Assembly: GCA_940671915.1 (NCBI GenBank)
Contig: CALNVZ010003434.1
Location: 26,659,818 to 26,723,817, forward strand
Direction: 5' to 3'
DNA from: Paracentrotus lividus
Lineage: Eukaryota > Echinodermata > Echinoidea > Camarodonta > Echinidae
Length of the DNA: 64,000 nt
Shown here: one piece after another, positions 12,701 to 22,861 of the stretch
How positions within the stretch are numbered: the first letter of the stretch is position 1
How the letters are laid out: every line of letters starts with the position of its first letter
Program-made: the position numbers and the translations under genes
The notes under the pieces: model-generated
Databases searched by the model: none
Told to the model about the DNA's origin: nothing
Seen by the model: the letters and a program-made list of their open reading frames with translations, nothing else

Positions 12701-13429
12701 TCAAAGATGTAAACTATACAGGTATTCTAAACTTCTTAATCCTTCAAAAGTCCCTTCTTTGATGGTTGTAATCTGATTATTGGAAAGATTCCTGTTGATA
12801 AGCAAAATGCATTTCATAATGAAATAAGATAATGAAATTAGAAATGAAGCTAAGATGAAATAGTAGCAAAGGTGCAGCCGATTTAAAAAGGAATCGAGAC
12901 AGAGTGATTTCATTATAACTGGTGAATTTATAAATTTGTATATTTATTCGAGTAATATTGACAAAATAACAATACCAAATTCATGAAAGCTGGCAGGTCT
13001 TTGTACATTTTAATCGATATATTGTGCTTGAGTTTGTTAAATATTGTGATAACATGCCCTAAGTATATTACAAAGATGTAAACTATTGGCGTATCTCACT
13101 TCGTGATACTTATTTTTTTTCTTCAAAACGGTCTCATATTATTCCCAAGTCCGTCTCCGTAACTCAGGGGACGTCTCCGAGACGTCTTCGTGACAAATCT
13201 ATACCAAATGATAAATATTCCACAAGTCACGGGGTCTCTGAGACGTCTCCGCGACAAGTTTCAAAACCGCCTCCAAGCCGTTTCCAAACCGTCTCATAGT
13301 AGTCCCAAATCCGTCTCAAAGTAGCTTCCGCGAAGTCACATACCACCATATACTTACAGGTACCATAAACTTGTTAATCCCGCAAAAGTCCCTTCTTCGA
13401 TGATTGTGATCTGATTATCATGATGATAC
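3783..13429 (-). CDS. LRR-protein gene fragment: tandem array of single-LRR 72-nt exons
   Basis: On the minus strand each unit is an acceptor (CAACAG), a 72-nt exon and a donor (GTAAGTATA). Clear exons are 3783-3854, 3990-4061, 4403-4474, 4766-4837, 9134-9205, 9819-9890, 11856-11927, 12273-12344, 12720-12791 and 13358-13429. Copies with small length changes lie at 8061-8133 and 8600-8668, and more decayed ones near 5283, 6190 and 6930. Every exon starts and ends in phase 2 (one base, 23 codons, two bases) and encodes one 24-residue LRR of the form LDNNQITIVGEGSFVGL followed by a short leucine tail. This spacing is typical of extracellular LRR solenoids such as those in TLR, Slit and LRIG proteins. 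No signal peptide, LRR cap, membrane segment or terminal exon was found, so gene ends and full product are unknown. Exon 12720-12791 has a weak donor (GTATAG). Because all exons are symmetric, any subset could splice in frame. It may be active or a decaying duplicate. Confidence 0.75.
4349..4384 (-). pseudogene. Truncated LRR exon stub
   Basis: The donor and the last roughly 30 nt of an LRR exon are present (minus strand AAGGATTAACAAGTTTATGG, then the donor), but the rest is missing and the next unit's flank follows at once. The same stub recurs just ahead of the units at about 8008-8040, 8549-8583 and 9080-9115, so it was duplicated as part of a larger unit. Confidence 0.6.
5220..7560 (-). 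pseudogene. Heavily degraded LRR exon/intron units
   Basis: The repeat-unit landmarks remain recognisable (exon remnants near 5283-5374, 6185-6275 and 6925-7025; intron phrases such as AATGCATTTCATAGAAA and GCAATATTGACAAAATAAC). They are full of small insertions and deletions and no 72-nt exon survives. Either these are older dead units or the consensus sequence here is poor. Confidence 0.55.
9898..10549. mobile_element. 652-bp non-autonomous element with TTAA target duplication
   Basis: The insert splits an LRR intron unit just past the exon at 9819-9890. The uninterrupted phrase seen in other units (CCTGTTAATAGGCAAAATG) is broken at TTAA, which is present on both sides (9894-9897 and 10550-10553). 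TTAA duplication is the hallmark of piggyBac-like transposition. The termini (AGGGACTC and GGGGACT) are only weakly related as inverted repeats. It contains the GC-rich palindrome at 10078-10266 and no transposase. Confidence 0.6.
10078..10266. repeat. GC-rich palindrome with a telomere-like core
   Basis: Two arms built from modules like GGACAACTCCCCCGG are inverted around a core (10161-10199) of (CCCTAA)n-type repeats. Outer ends read CTAGGACATCTCC and GATGTCCTGATACGA. Related copies with the same outer ends lie at 39961-40094 and 43799-43916, so this is a dispersed family. Confidence 0.8.
11003..11846. mobile_element. 844-bp palindromic Tc1/mariner-type MITE
   Basis: The element runs from CCGAGTGAGTCAAAAAA to its complement TTTACTCACTCGG and is almost entirely two inverted arms of roughly 400 bp. 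TA flanks it on both sides (11001-11002, 11847-11848). The empty-site sequence is known from neighbouring LRR units (GTAAACTATACTTACAGG) and matches exactly once the element and one TA are removed. It sits a few bases from an LRR splice donor. There is no transposase. Confidence 0.85.
13087..13348. mobile_element. MITE of the GAGACGTCTCCGCGAC family, copy 1
   Basis: Degenerate inverted ends (TGGCGTATCTCACTTCG and AAGTCACATACCACCA) enclose GTCTCCGAGACGTC-type modules. The direct repeat TAT flanks it, and removing the insert restores the phrase GTAAACTATACTTACAGG shared by other LRR units. It lies 9 bp from the LRR exon at 13358-13429. Related copies are at 13492-13667 and 52843-54059. Confidence 0.7.
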
Positions 13430-13491
13430 CTGTTACAAGATAAAATGCAATTCATTCAAAAGATACAGGCACGTATTGGAGGGAATACTTA

Positions 13492-13667
13492 TGGCGGTAT
13501 CTCATGCACTTCGCGGAAACTACTTTGGGACGGATTTGGGACTACTTTGAGACGGTTTTGAGACAGTTTTGAATTTTGTCGCGGAGACGTCTCGGAGAAG
13601 TTTCTAAAAAGTAGACGATATTTTCTTTTCCGTCGCGGAGACGTCTACGCGAAGTGAGATACCACCA
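13492..13667. mobile_element. MITE of the GAGACGTCTCCGCGAC family, copy 2
   Basis: Ends TGGCGGTATCTC and GAGATACCACCA are inverted, with internal modules GTCGCGGAGACGTCTCGG. It carries no coding capacity. A clear target duplication could not be seen. Confidence 0.65.
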
Positions 13668-13675
13668 ATAGTTTG

Positions 13676-13795
13676 TATGAGTTGCAAGTTCGTGCGAAGC
13701 TATTGTGCGATCATTTTGTCTAATGTTTACTGCATCAGACAAAAGGATAAAAAATAAGTTTGAACTTGCAAACTCTTACGAACTCAGTCTTCGGG
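13676..13795. repeat. Small foldback repeat (GTTGCAAGTTCGTGCGAAGC family)
   Basis: An inverted pair built on GCAAGTTCGTGCGAAGCTAT and a degenerate complement flanks a GCATCAGACAAAAGGAT phrase. A closely similar copy with cleaner arms lies at 51930-52026, so it is a dispersed short palindromic repeat. No coding capacity. Confidence 0.55.
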
Positions 13796-14211
13796 TCAGA
13801 ATTGGGCCAATGAATTTAGCAAATGGAATTAAGATGAGCATTCGCGGGGGGGGGGGGTCCGGCATAATACTTATGACAATTCAATTAACATTAATTACTA
13901 AGTTGCGGAGAGAAAAGGAAGGATTTGATTTCTTGCTTAAATTTTTAAAGGATAGCTGGTTACGTAGTGATGAGGGTAGTTGGTTTTAGAGTGTTGGGGC
14001 AGCACTTGAAAAGGCTCTATTGCCAAGGGTGGGATGCCGAATTAATCTTAAACTTAAGGGGCGCCAAATTGACCTGAAACATAGGAGCGCCAATTTGATC
14101 TTAAAAGTGGAATAGAAAAGATTAAATGTCATGTGCGGGAAGAAACAGTATAGTCTGTAAGATAAGGACCATAGATGTTCACTTCCGGCAGAAAGTGTGA
14201 AATTTGGCATG

Positions 14212-14560
14212 TGAGGCCCCCAACGATCCGACCACTCAATCGGCCGCCATTTTGAATTCCAAGATGGCCGCCATGAACAACATTGATATGACTAACTTGA
14301 ATTCTAATTGACATGTGGCACTGAAATTTGGTACACAGTGGTATTTTGACACTCTGAATTCAAATATTGCCGGCCCCCATCAATCTGACCACTCAATCGG
14401 CCGCCATCTTGAATTCCAAGATGGCCGCCATGAAAATCATTGAGTATCCCTAACTTGAGTTCTAATTGATTTTGATATCCTGAATTCAAATATTGCCGGC
14501 CCCAAACGATCCGATCACTTGGTCGGCAGCCATCTTGAATTCCAAAATGGCCGCCATGAA
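14212..14560. repeat. Three tandem copies of a GGCCGCCATCTTG-containing unit
   Basis: The block CACTCAATCGGCCGCCAT followed by TTGAATTCCAAGATGG occurs near 14225, 14390 and 14513 (third copy changed), spaced about 165 and 125 bp. Each copy has a small internal palindrome centred on GAATTC. GCCGCCATCTT matches the reverse of the YY1 consensus exactly in the middle copy. Functional binding is unproven. Confidence 0.7.
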
Positions 14561-14584
14561 AATATTCCGAATTTTTACCAATCA

Positions 14585-14973
14585 CACTTTTAATTTCAAC
14601 CCCTCCCCTAGACAAGAGACCCAAGCCTTTCCCCATAAATCTAGATTTAACTTAAAAATCAATATAAACATTACACCTCAGACGCATTTCCTGGGGTAGG
14701 ACTGAAGGGGGCTTGATCGGCCGCGTAAACAAAAAAGGGGCCCCAACATGAGAAAAAAAAAATGACAAAAATGGGCATCAAGGGGGTTGACAAAACTTTT
14801 TTGGAAAAAAAAAAAATCTCCTTGAAGGGTTGGGGAATGTTCAAAATATATTCAGGGTCTCAAAAATCAAAAGCAGGGACAAACATATTCGAGAAATTAA
14901 AGCCGGAGCAAAATAATGTCGCTACAGCGGCAAAAAAATATTCCACCTTTACGACGGACAGTGTAAGTAATAC
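14585..14973. mobile_element. Half of a palindromic TA-flanked MITE (copy A, left half)
   Basis: It matches the right arm of the intact copy at 52959-53959, from the CTAGACAAGAGACC region to the terminus CAGTG followed by TA. The other arm is absent on its left. The matching opposite arm stands at 15572-15945 beyond a LINE remnant, so the two halves face outward rather than inward. Confidence 0.65.
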
Positions 14974-15199
14974 AACCACGAAATACACTTAATTAGAACT
15001 TAGACATATTAATTGAGTAAGACCTTACCTTCTACAGGAAGGATAAATGAATATAAGTAGATAGATAAATAAAAAGAACAAATGAATAAGAATACAGTAT
15101 ATTGAAATACTCGATGCTCTCCCTGAGACCCTGCCTTCTACAATAACAATGAAATTGATGTTATAGGCACTCGTCAAAGACTATGAAAATTTTCAAATT

Positions 15200-15569
15200 T
15201 ACAGTTAATCCTCTCCAATAAGCACATCGAAAGAGTCAAGACATTTAAATATCTTGGTATTATTGTTGATGAGCAATTATTATGGTAAGAGCACATTGAT
15301 TATGTTACCAGTAAGGTTTCTTAAAGAATAGGGTTATTAAGGCGATCTTCAAATGAAATTTTGAAGATGATATGCTCTTCCTTGACCATGTCCCTTCTAG
15401 ATTAATGCGATGTTGCGTTGTCAAATGCCTCATCGAAAAATCTCGATAGGTTATTAAAGTTACACAATAGAATGGTCAGAATGATTGATGCACATCTATG
15501 AACTCACATGCACACTTGATATGTTTAGAGAACTGAAGTGGCAAGAATTACCCATTCATAGAATGAAAA
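15200..15569 (+). mobile_element. LINE 3' coding remnant (CR1/L2-like)
   Basis: Conceptual translation gives RVKTFKYLGIIVDEQLLW and later ASSKNLDRLLKLHNRMVRMI, the conserved stretch downstream of the reverse transcriptase in CR1/L2-type LINEs. Stops and frameshifts interrupt it. It is cut at 15570 by the TA of the MITE half that follows. Confidence 0.6.
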
Positions 15570-15571
15570 TA

Positions 15572-15945
15572 CACTGTCGCTCTTAAAGGTTGGATATTTA
15601 TTGTGTGCTCCAGCAACATCTTTTTGCTCTACAGCTTTATTTTCTTGAAATAATTTGTCCCCGTTTTCACTTTTTGGAACTCACGGCATATCTTCGACGT
15701 TCCCCAACCATTCGCGGGGATGATAAATAAAATAAGTTTTGTCAACCCCCACAATGCCCATTTCTGCAATTTTTCTAATTTTGGGGGCTTTTTTTTTACA
15801 AAGCTGACCACGGCCCCCTCCGTCCTACCCCCGCAAAAAAAAACATCTTAAAGTGTAGGCCTGTTTTTGTTCTATACGTTAAATTGAGATTTTAAGGTCA
15901 CAGGCTTTGATCTCTTGTCTAGGGGAGGGGTTGAAGTAAAAGTGA
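15572..15945. mobile_element. Half of a palindromic TA-flanked MITE (copy A, right half)
   Basis: It starts with the terminus CACTGTCGCTCTTAAAGG after TA and follows the left arm of the copy at 52959-53959 through the GTTTGTCCCC and TTGTCAACCCCCACAATGCC landmarks to CTAGGGGAGGGG. It is truncated at its inner end. Confidence 0.65.
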
Positions 15946-15970
15946 TATCGGTAAAAAAAATTAATGACAA

Positions 15971-16412
15971 AGAGTAACGCATATTCTATAAAGTGATACC
16001 AAAATCATACCTGTGCTGTGATGGTTGACTAAGCACTTGGGATTTAAAAAACAAGCGTAAAAGTTCCCCTGTACCAAGTTATTTCAGAAACAACCCTGGC
16101 TGTCTGATTATTCATTCATTCTTTGAGGTCAGCCTTCCTGAGTCCATTCATTAGGCACAAATAATTACTTGATCTATTGAAATGCGGGGGCTGCTTTTTT
16201 TTTTTTTTTTTAAACAATGGTACATCGGAACTTTTACGCTTGTTTTCAAAATTCCAAGTGCTCAGTCATCCGTCACAGCACAAGTAGTTTGGTATCATTG
16301 AAGAGGATATGGGTAACTCTTTATTATGAAATAAATATGAAGGTCACACAAGGTACACAATTTTTATATGAGGCTCTCAAAATTGGGTTTACTTTATTCT
16401 GGGACGCACTGT
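15971..16412. mobile_element. Palindromic mariner-like relic with about 95-bp arms
   Basis: The left arm about 15971-16066 and right arm about 16228-16322 are imperfect inverted copies (for example ACAAGCGTAAAAGTTCC and GGAACTTTTACGCTTGT). The right side continues to a mariner-like end, TATTCTGGGACGCACTGTA. The matching left terminus is missing. No transposase was seen. Confidence 0.55.
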
Positions 16413-16635
16413 ATATACCTGAACGATCTTGCACCCGATATATTTGGTGGGAACATAGCCTCAGTGTGAATAAAAAAAGTCGGTCTTTGGAATGCTTTCA
16501 AATCAGGATTAAATATCCAAATTAAAAAGAGATTTTTTTTTTCATTAACATATTTTGTGATACAATTCCAATATGGTAAATGAAAACAATCAATATGAAC
16601 AATTACATGATCATATTTCAAAGAACTACAAATAT

Positions 16636-16713
16636 AGTTAATAATAATAATAATAAATATAATAATAATAATAAATAATATAATATAATAATAATAATAA
16701 TAATATAATAATA

Positions 16714-16762
<49 letters not shown>
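16636..16762. repeat. (AAT)n microsatellite
   Basis: About 125 bp of AAT/ATA triplets with small interruptions. Confidence 0.9.
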
Positions 16763-17411
16763 TTACAGTATTATAGCGCATTACCGTACAATAACATTGT
16801 CACTTGCATGACATACATGATAAATCTGAAAACTAAATACCCAAAATAATATGTATTATATTGAAATGTGTTTCATGCTTGTTCAATGTCGTGTATGCTT
16901 CTATTGATTGTTGTCAAGATTTAATTCAAAATAATAAATACATATGAAGCATTCTAACAACATATAATTTTCGCGAATGACTACAAAGATATTAATCGGT
17001 GTATACTTTCAGGCATTTCAAAGTGGAGTTCCCTTGAGAGGTGCAATTATATTCTATTTCTCCGAAAAGTGACTTTTTGGGACAAAAAAAGTTTTTGCTT
17101 TTTTAATTTTAAGCTGCATATTCAAATAGAGCAATGTCTGAAGTTTCATGAATAATTGTTTTTCATGATTTTTTGCAATTGTTCATGCTCATTTGCATAA
17201 TTATAACATAAAGGATAATATAGATGGAAAAACGGTACATAAATATCATTTTTAAAACCCTGACTGGAATGGATATTCTGACTTCCTTACTTGGATTACT
17301 GTCATTATATTATTATTTAACTCTTATTCCTTTTAATCTAAGCCCCAAAATAATGTTGTTAACCTGATTGTTTTAAGATATATCAACCCAGAAAAATTAA
17401 TTGCCCTCAAA

Positions 17412-18658
17412 TGTCACACACGTGACCAGAAAACACAAAAAGTTTTGTCCCGCCTTAACCGTGGCTCTGGTATTATTATTATTATTTTTTCTCCAAAGGT
17501 AGATTTAATGTACCTTGCATCTTACAAATATGAATCCATGACAAGTTTTAATTTGATTATTATTAGCAAAAAAACAGTCCACACACGGTGACCCGCTGGG
17601 TGGGGGCGGTCATAAAGGTCTGATTATTTTCACTTTCATTGGTTGAAATTAATTTATTTTAGCATTATTATGCTCCAAAATGGTTCTGCAATAATCTTTG
17701 CAAAAAACAAAGAAAAACAAAAGGTAGAAAAAACAAAGAAATACATAAGAAATTCATAAAACAATGAAATACATAAGGAATTTATTTCGATACCAATATT
17801 TTTTTTCCAAATACAATTGTTAGGAATCCTATAAGGATTATGCAAACCAAAATATTAGCATTCCAGAAGCTTTAGTTTGTCAATTAGAACAAAAAATATG
17901 ACTTCATGCAATGCATAAATTAGCATAATCAATTCATATAAAATAAATAAATATTATTTCGGGAAAACTAACAATGCTTTCGTGTAGTTTGCATCGCACA
18001 CTACCATCATGCAAATTTTCAGCGCGGTCGCGCGATCAACAGCCGAGATCTTATAGGGGGCATCATGGCCCCCCTCCCTCCCCTCCCCACCCCAGTCTTG
18101 ACAGCTACCAAAACACCCCAGTGACTGATTAGGGTTGAGTTCATAAAAGTTTTACCACAGCGGATATAGTAATTGCTCAAAATGTATATTTATTGCATAA
18201 TACATAATATATTCATTTTTCTGTACAATTTGCCATAGGTCACACACGTGACCCACTAAAATGTCACACACGTGACCCGACATCACGATATAAAATAAAA
18301 GATAAAAAATGAAATTTCAGAGATGACTCCTATCCAGTGGTATTTTATGGTTGGCAGGTCCATAATGTATATCTCACAGCAATACGAACATTTCATCATT
18401 TTAAAACTCACAGGAATTTCAAAATGAAATTGAAATTTAAAAATCATGCCGTTCTGTGAAGTCACACACGTGACCTACTTCTTTTGACCTCTGACCTTGA
18501 ACATGCATATTGTAAATATCAAAAAATATTTCCAAATGATAGCCAACAAAATACTGTATGTTAGCATAATATAAACATTAAATCAGTATATCTTTAACAT
18601 TGTTAGATTTATAGCCAATTAGTCAAGATTTTGCATAATTTCGGTCACACATGTGACC
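17412..18658. repeat. Six scattered copies of a GGTCACACACGTGACC palindrome
   Basis: Copies lie at 17412-17427, about 17577-17593 (degenerate), 18238-18253, 18262-18277, 18460-18475 and 18643-18658 (CATGTG variant). Each has GTCAC and GTGAC arms around ACAC and contains the E-box CACGTG. The sequence between them is AT-rich and unrelated, with no gene. Confidence 0.75.
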
Positions 18659-19107
18659 AAGAATGGTCCATATATGTAAATTTAGATCTGGAACATATAA
18701 CAAAATTGATAATTTCTATCAAAATTTCAAATAATAATTAATGGTGAGACATGTTTACCTTTATATGTTTAATATTTAACTCTACAGAATTAATTAACGT
18801 AATACATGTACGGTAGGCCTATGTGTGACCTTCCTTTATTTCATTTGCTTTATTAACGAGGACGATGTTGGTAAAATCATTCCTCAGGAAACTTGTTAGA
18901 TTTCAAGTCCTTTAAAGAGTATTGACTTTTTTTTTTATTATAGAAGATGAATGAAAAACATGGACAAGACACTTTCATATTTCACCAAATTGATAGGGAT
19001 TTCTTCTTCAATTTCATGAACATACTCGAAAATTATAATTGTAGGAAGTACAATTATTGGTGGTATGTATTGATATGTTTCATACTGAAATTGGTAAGAG
19101 CAATGAA

Positions 19108-19175
19108 AGAGATGAACACAACTGGAATCGAACCCGGGACCTCTAGATCCAAAGGCAAGTTGGGTTATTGACTTG
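19108..19175 (-). repeat. tRNA-derived SINE head fragment
   Basis: On the minus strand a tRNA-like B box (GGTTCGATTCC) follows an anticodon-arm-like stretch (CCTTTGGATCTAGAGGTCCC). The acceptor stem and A box are not convincing, so this is a SINE head or tRNA pseudogene rather than a working tRNA. Confidence 0.4.
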
Positions 19176-19529
19176 GAAATTTCCCCATACGGATTACGCG
19201 GGGAAATTTCTTATAAAGGTACTCTAATGAGTCTAAAAGCGATTTTGAGCATTTTTAAATTTTGACGCACGGTATGCTCACGTCGTGACCTTTAGATGAC
19301 CTTTGATGGTACGGTCTGTTGTTGGGTTATCTGAAGTTAATATGTACTATATATGATTGATTTGTGATTATTAACTAAGGAGATATCATTGATAATGCGA
19401 TTTTACAACATGGCGTCTGGATGACGTCACGTGACGATAAATCGTTATGAAAAATTTCAAGTGTATCAGGACCTATCATTGGTAAGAATCTGAAATAATA
19501 TGATGAACGAGCAGGGGCGTAGCAGCGGG

Positions 19530-19595
19530 GGGGGGGGGGGGGTGGGGGGGGATGGGGATGCATCCCCCCCAACTCAAAAGGTGGGGGGGGATGCA
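19530..19595. repeat. Poly-G tracts and inverted poly-C
   Basis: Long G runs (about 17, then 8, then 4) are followed by ATGCATCCCCCCC and another G run. The G-rich strand could form a quadruplex or hairpin. Histidine/proline-rich open frames on the other strand are artefacts of it. Confidence 0.7.
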
Positions 19596-20048
19596 TGTAC
19601 AATCATCTCCCCCACTTTTCACCGGGTGATATGTATTTTTAAAGGCTGAAATGGCTTGGCACACTCTTTTTTCTTCCCAGGAGCTCTAAAAATTTTCGCT
19701 CGCGCTTCGCGCTCGCATATTATAATTATTTATTATTATCATTATTAAATCTAGATTAATTATTTCTCTATCTTATATATATTTATTTATTATCTATAGG
19801 CCTAGGGCTATACTTATTTTATTATTTCCAGAAAAAATTATTTTGTTTTTCTTCCTAGAGTTCTATTTCTATTAGTCTATTTACCCTAATTTAATTGTAT
19901 TCATACTTACAATGTATAATTGTATTTTTAATATAATAATATTTGCAGAGGTGTATTAGAGGTGTAGGCCTATGCAGATCTCGGTATATTTTTGCAGAAT
20001 AACCCCTTTGTGGATACGAAATCGGGCTCAGGCCCCTAAATAGCTTCT

Positions 20049-20104
<56 letters not shown>
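20049..20104. repeat. Poly(T) tract of about 56 nt
   Basis: A homopolymer run followed at once by an AGCTCGCCCTTTGCGCTCGC motif related to the satellite at 2665-3500. It could be the 5' side of an antisense retrocopy tail, but no retrocopy was recognised. Confidence 0.8.
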
Positions 20105-20106
<2 letters not shown>

Positions 20107-20459
20107 CTCGCCCTTTGCGCTCGCTTAGAGGAAATAAAAAGTTGGCACATAAACCCGTCTGGTACGGCATGTTTGTTTAATTTCTTATTTTTATTATGCA
20201 AGCCTTGTATATTTGTTGAGGTAATTCGGCGCAACCCCCAAAATCGGCCATTTTTTGCCCCTTCTTTGTGTGTATAGATACAAAAAAACACCTCTCGTTT
20301 ACCTCAAAATTTTCCGCTCGCGCTATGCGCTCGCCTGGAATTGTATAATTATTTGCTAAGGAAATTCGGCGCGCAACCCCCTAAATCGGCCCTTTTTTGT
20401 GTGTATAGATACAAAAAAAAAAACCTTTTGTTTACCTCAAAATTTTCCGCTCGCCAGCG

Positions 20460-22604
20460 ATGACAGGGTACAAAAAGAAACAGAAATCTCCTCCAGTGCC
20501 TGAATCTAGAACTGCTCATGATATGGCAAACGAATTTAATATGTTTTATGCAAGACTCGATGACAAATGTTTTGATACCGAACGTAGTAGGATTGTGAAT
20601 ACTCTTAAAGACTTAAATGATACTCCTATTGTATGCCATTATACTGATGTAGCTACGTACTTCAAACGCACTAATCCAAGAAAATCTATGGGACCAGACG
20701 GTATCTGTGGGAAAGTCCTCAAAACTTGTGCCCGGCAATTGGCCACCCCCTTTGTTAGATTATTTCAAGAATCGTTAAACCAAAACCATGTCCCATTATG
20801 CTGGAAATCATCAACAATAATACCGGCAGCCAAAACACCCCAAGCCTCTGAACCTAATGACTACCGCCCAATAAGTCTCACCTCTCTAGTGATGAAGTGC
20901 TTTGAACGCCTTGTTCTTCAGAAGTACTTACTCCCACAGATACTGCCTGACATTGATCCTTTTCAATTCGCTTATCAACCACATGAGTCTTTTAACGATG
21001 CAGTGATTTTGTTAATTCACTTGATTGCGCAACATGTTGATACTTTGGGTTCTTATGTTCGTACCACGTTCGTCGATTTTTCATCGGCTTCTAATACAAT
21101 TCAGCCCCATCTTTTGATGAATAAGCTTACTGCTATGAATGTAAAGCCCTCCCTGTTACTCTGGTTTAATGATTTTCTGACAGGAAGAATTCAAAGAGTA
21201 AAACTACACGAGAAGAGTTATTACTGTTTGAGAATTGGTGTGAAGTAAATTTCTTGGAATTAAACACAACCAAAACGAATTGAGATGACATTTGACTTTC
21301 GCTTAAACAAGAATCAAGCTTATCCAATCAAACTGAAGGGAAACGATATACAGGTTGTCAAGAATTTTAAATACTTGGGTACAGTAATCGATAATGAACT
21401 GTCCTGGAAAGACCAATGTCAGTCTGCATAAGCTAAGGCACAGCAACGTATGTACTTTCTCAGGAAAATGAATTCCTTTCATGTCGATATAACCATCTTG
21501 AGACTATTCTATAATAAGTCAATAATAGAAAGTGTAATGCTCTTCAGTTGTGTGGTCTGGTACGGAGGGTGCAGACAAGAGGACTTAAGGAAATTGCAGA
21601 GAATAGCAAATCATGCTGGCAAGATGACAAAAGAAGTTACAGATCTGATGAACGAATGCACTTATGCGATCCTGAATCAGGTCTCAAAAATTTTGAACAA
21701 CCCAAGTCACCCCCTTCATTCATGCTATACCTTATGCGGCGGTCATAACTCGTCGTAGGCTACGGGGCACGTGCCATCGACGTAGCCTGCGTTGTATGTG
21801 CAATGCACGCACAGGTCCTGATTCAACTTCTGCGATTCCTGCAATTCTATAGTAAGGGTATTGTAAAAACTTCCTGCGCGTCGTACATGCATTGTACGAA
21901 TTTTCTACGAAATCCATCGTAGGGAGTTGCACGTCGATGGTACGGAGTTGTGACCGCCGCATTAATGAGATCAGGTAAACGGTACAGATCAATGAGGGCT
22001 CGAACTTCTCGCTTCCTTAATTCTTTTGTCCCGCTTTCGATCCGCAAATACAATGATCAAATCCAACCGAAGTAAATTAGCCTATATCTTGCCACTCCGC
22101 TTTTTTATCATCTCTGTAGTTCCTTTTTTTGCTATTCAATCATCAGTATCACGACCGATTTAACAACTTAACACTGTATGTTACCTATGTTTTCATAATG
22201 GCTGAAATAATCTGGATATAATAATTATATGTCATACCGTTTAATTTAATTTATATTAGTTTGTATTTTGTATCAAGATCACATAATAATTCAAATTTGA
22301 AATATTGATCTATCCTGACAAGTACTTTTGTCAACATCATGAATCTATAATTTATATTTAACAACACTTTATAAAAGTTATTTATACGCGTCCTCATATG
22401 AATTTCACTTTCACGTTATATGTTCTATTTTCTTGTAAACTTGTTGCCATATTTTTATGTACCATTCTTGTGTTTGTTTTAGTTCCGTCTGTATCTTTGT
22501 AGTTGTCAATTTAGTGTTATATCTGAATGTTTCAATGTAATGCCGACAAAATGAATTTCCTAAAAGGATCAATAAAATAAATCTGAATCTGAATCTGAAT
22601 CTGA
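20460..22604 (+). mobile_element. Truncated CR1/Rex1-like LINE, interrupted by a MITE
   Basis: The 262-codon frame 20463-21248 encodes the N-terminal half of a reverse transcriptase: KSMGPDGICGKVLK, NDYRPISLTSLVMKCFERLV, DPFQFAY, and VRTTFVDFSSASNTIQPHL, the first catalytic block with the usual second aspartate region altered. After RIQRVKL the frame jumps to EELLLFENWCEVNFLELN, so the segment holding the YxDD motif is deleted. KNFKYLGTVIDNELSWKDQ and ESVMLFSCVVWYGG follow. A 227-bp MITE (21735-21961) splits the C-terminal part. The tail ends in AATAAA and a (TCTGAA)n run at 22580-22604. The 5' end is missing. The copy is dead. Confidence 0.8.
21735..21961. mobile_element. 227-bp PIF/Harbinger-like MITE inside the LINE
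   Basis: Inverted ends (TGCGGCGGTCATAACTC and GAGTTGTGACCGCCGCA) are flanked by TTA on both sides (21732-21734 and 21962-21964). Removing the element and one TTA restores the LINE reading phrase HAIPLMRSGKRYRS, which independently fixes the boundaries. A 3-bp TWA target is the Harbinger signature. Confidence 0.85.
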
Positions 22605-22861
22605 ATGAATGTGAATACATACCATCTAATTATGGACAAAAGAGATATCGTAAGCATGGAGAAAACGATAATTTAAGGGGCTCGGGGAAAGAAATGTTCA
22701 TGGCCATTCGATCGGCACAAAGTTCGGGTTACCAGTATAAAAGTATTTTGGCTCCGTATGAGCTGAGCCAAATTTGTTTTTCTTCTGTAAATATACCAAA
22801 CAAAACAGTAAGCTCCCCCTCCTAATCAGAATCATGTGACTTTTGAACAGGCTTGTTTCCA

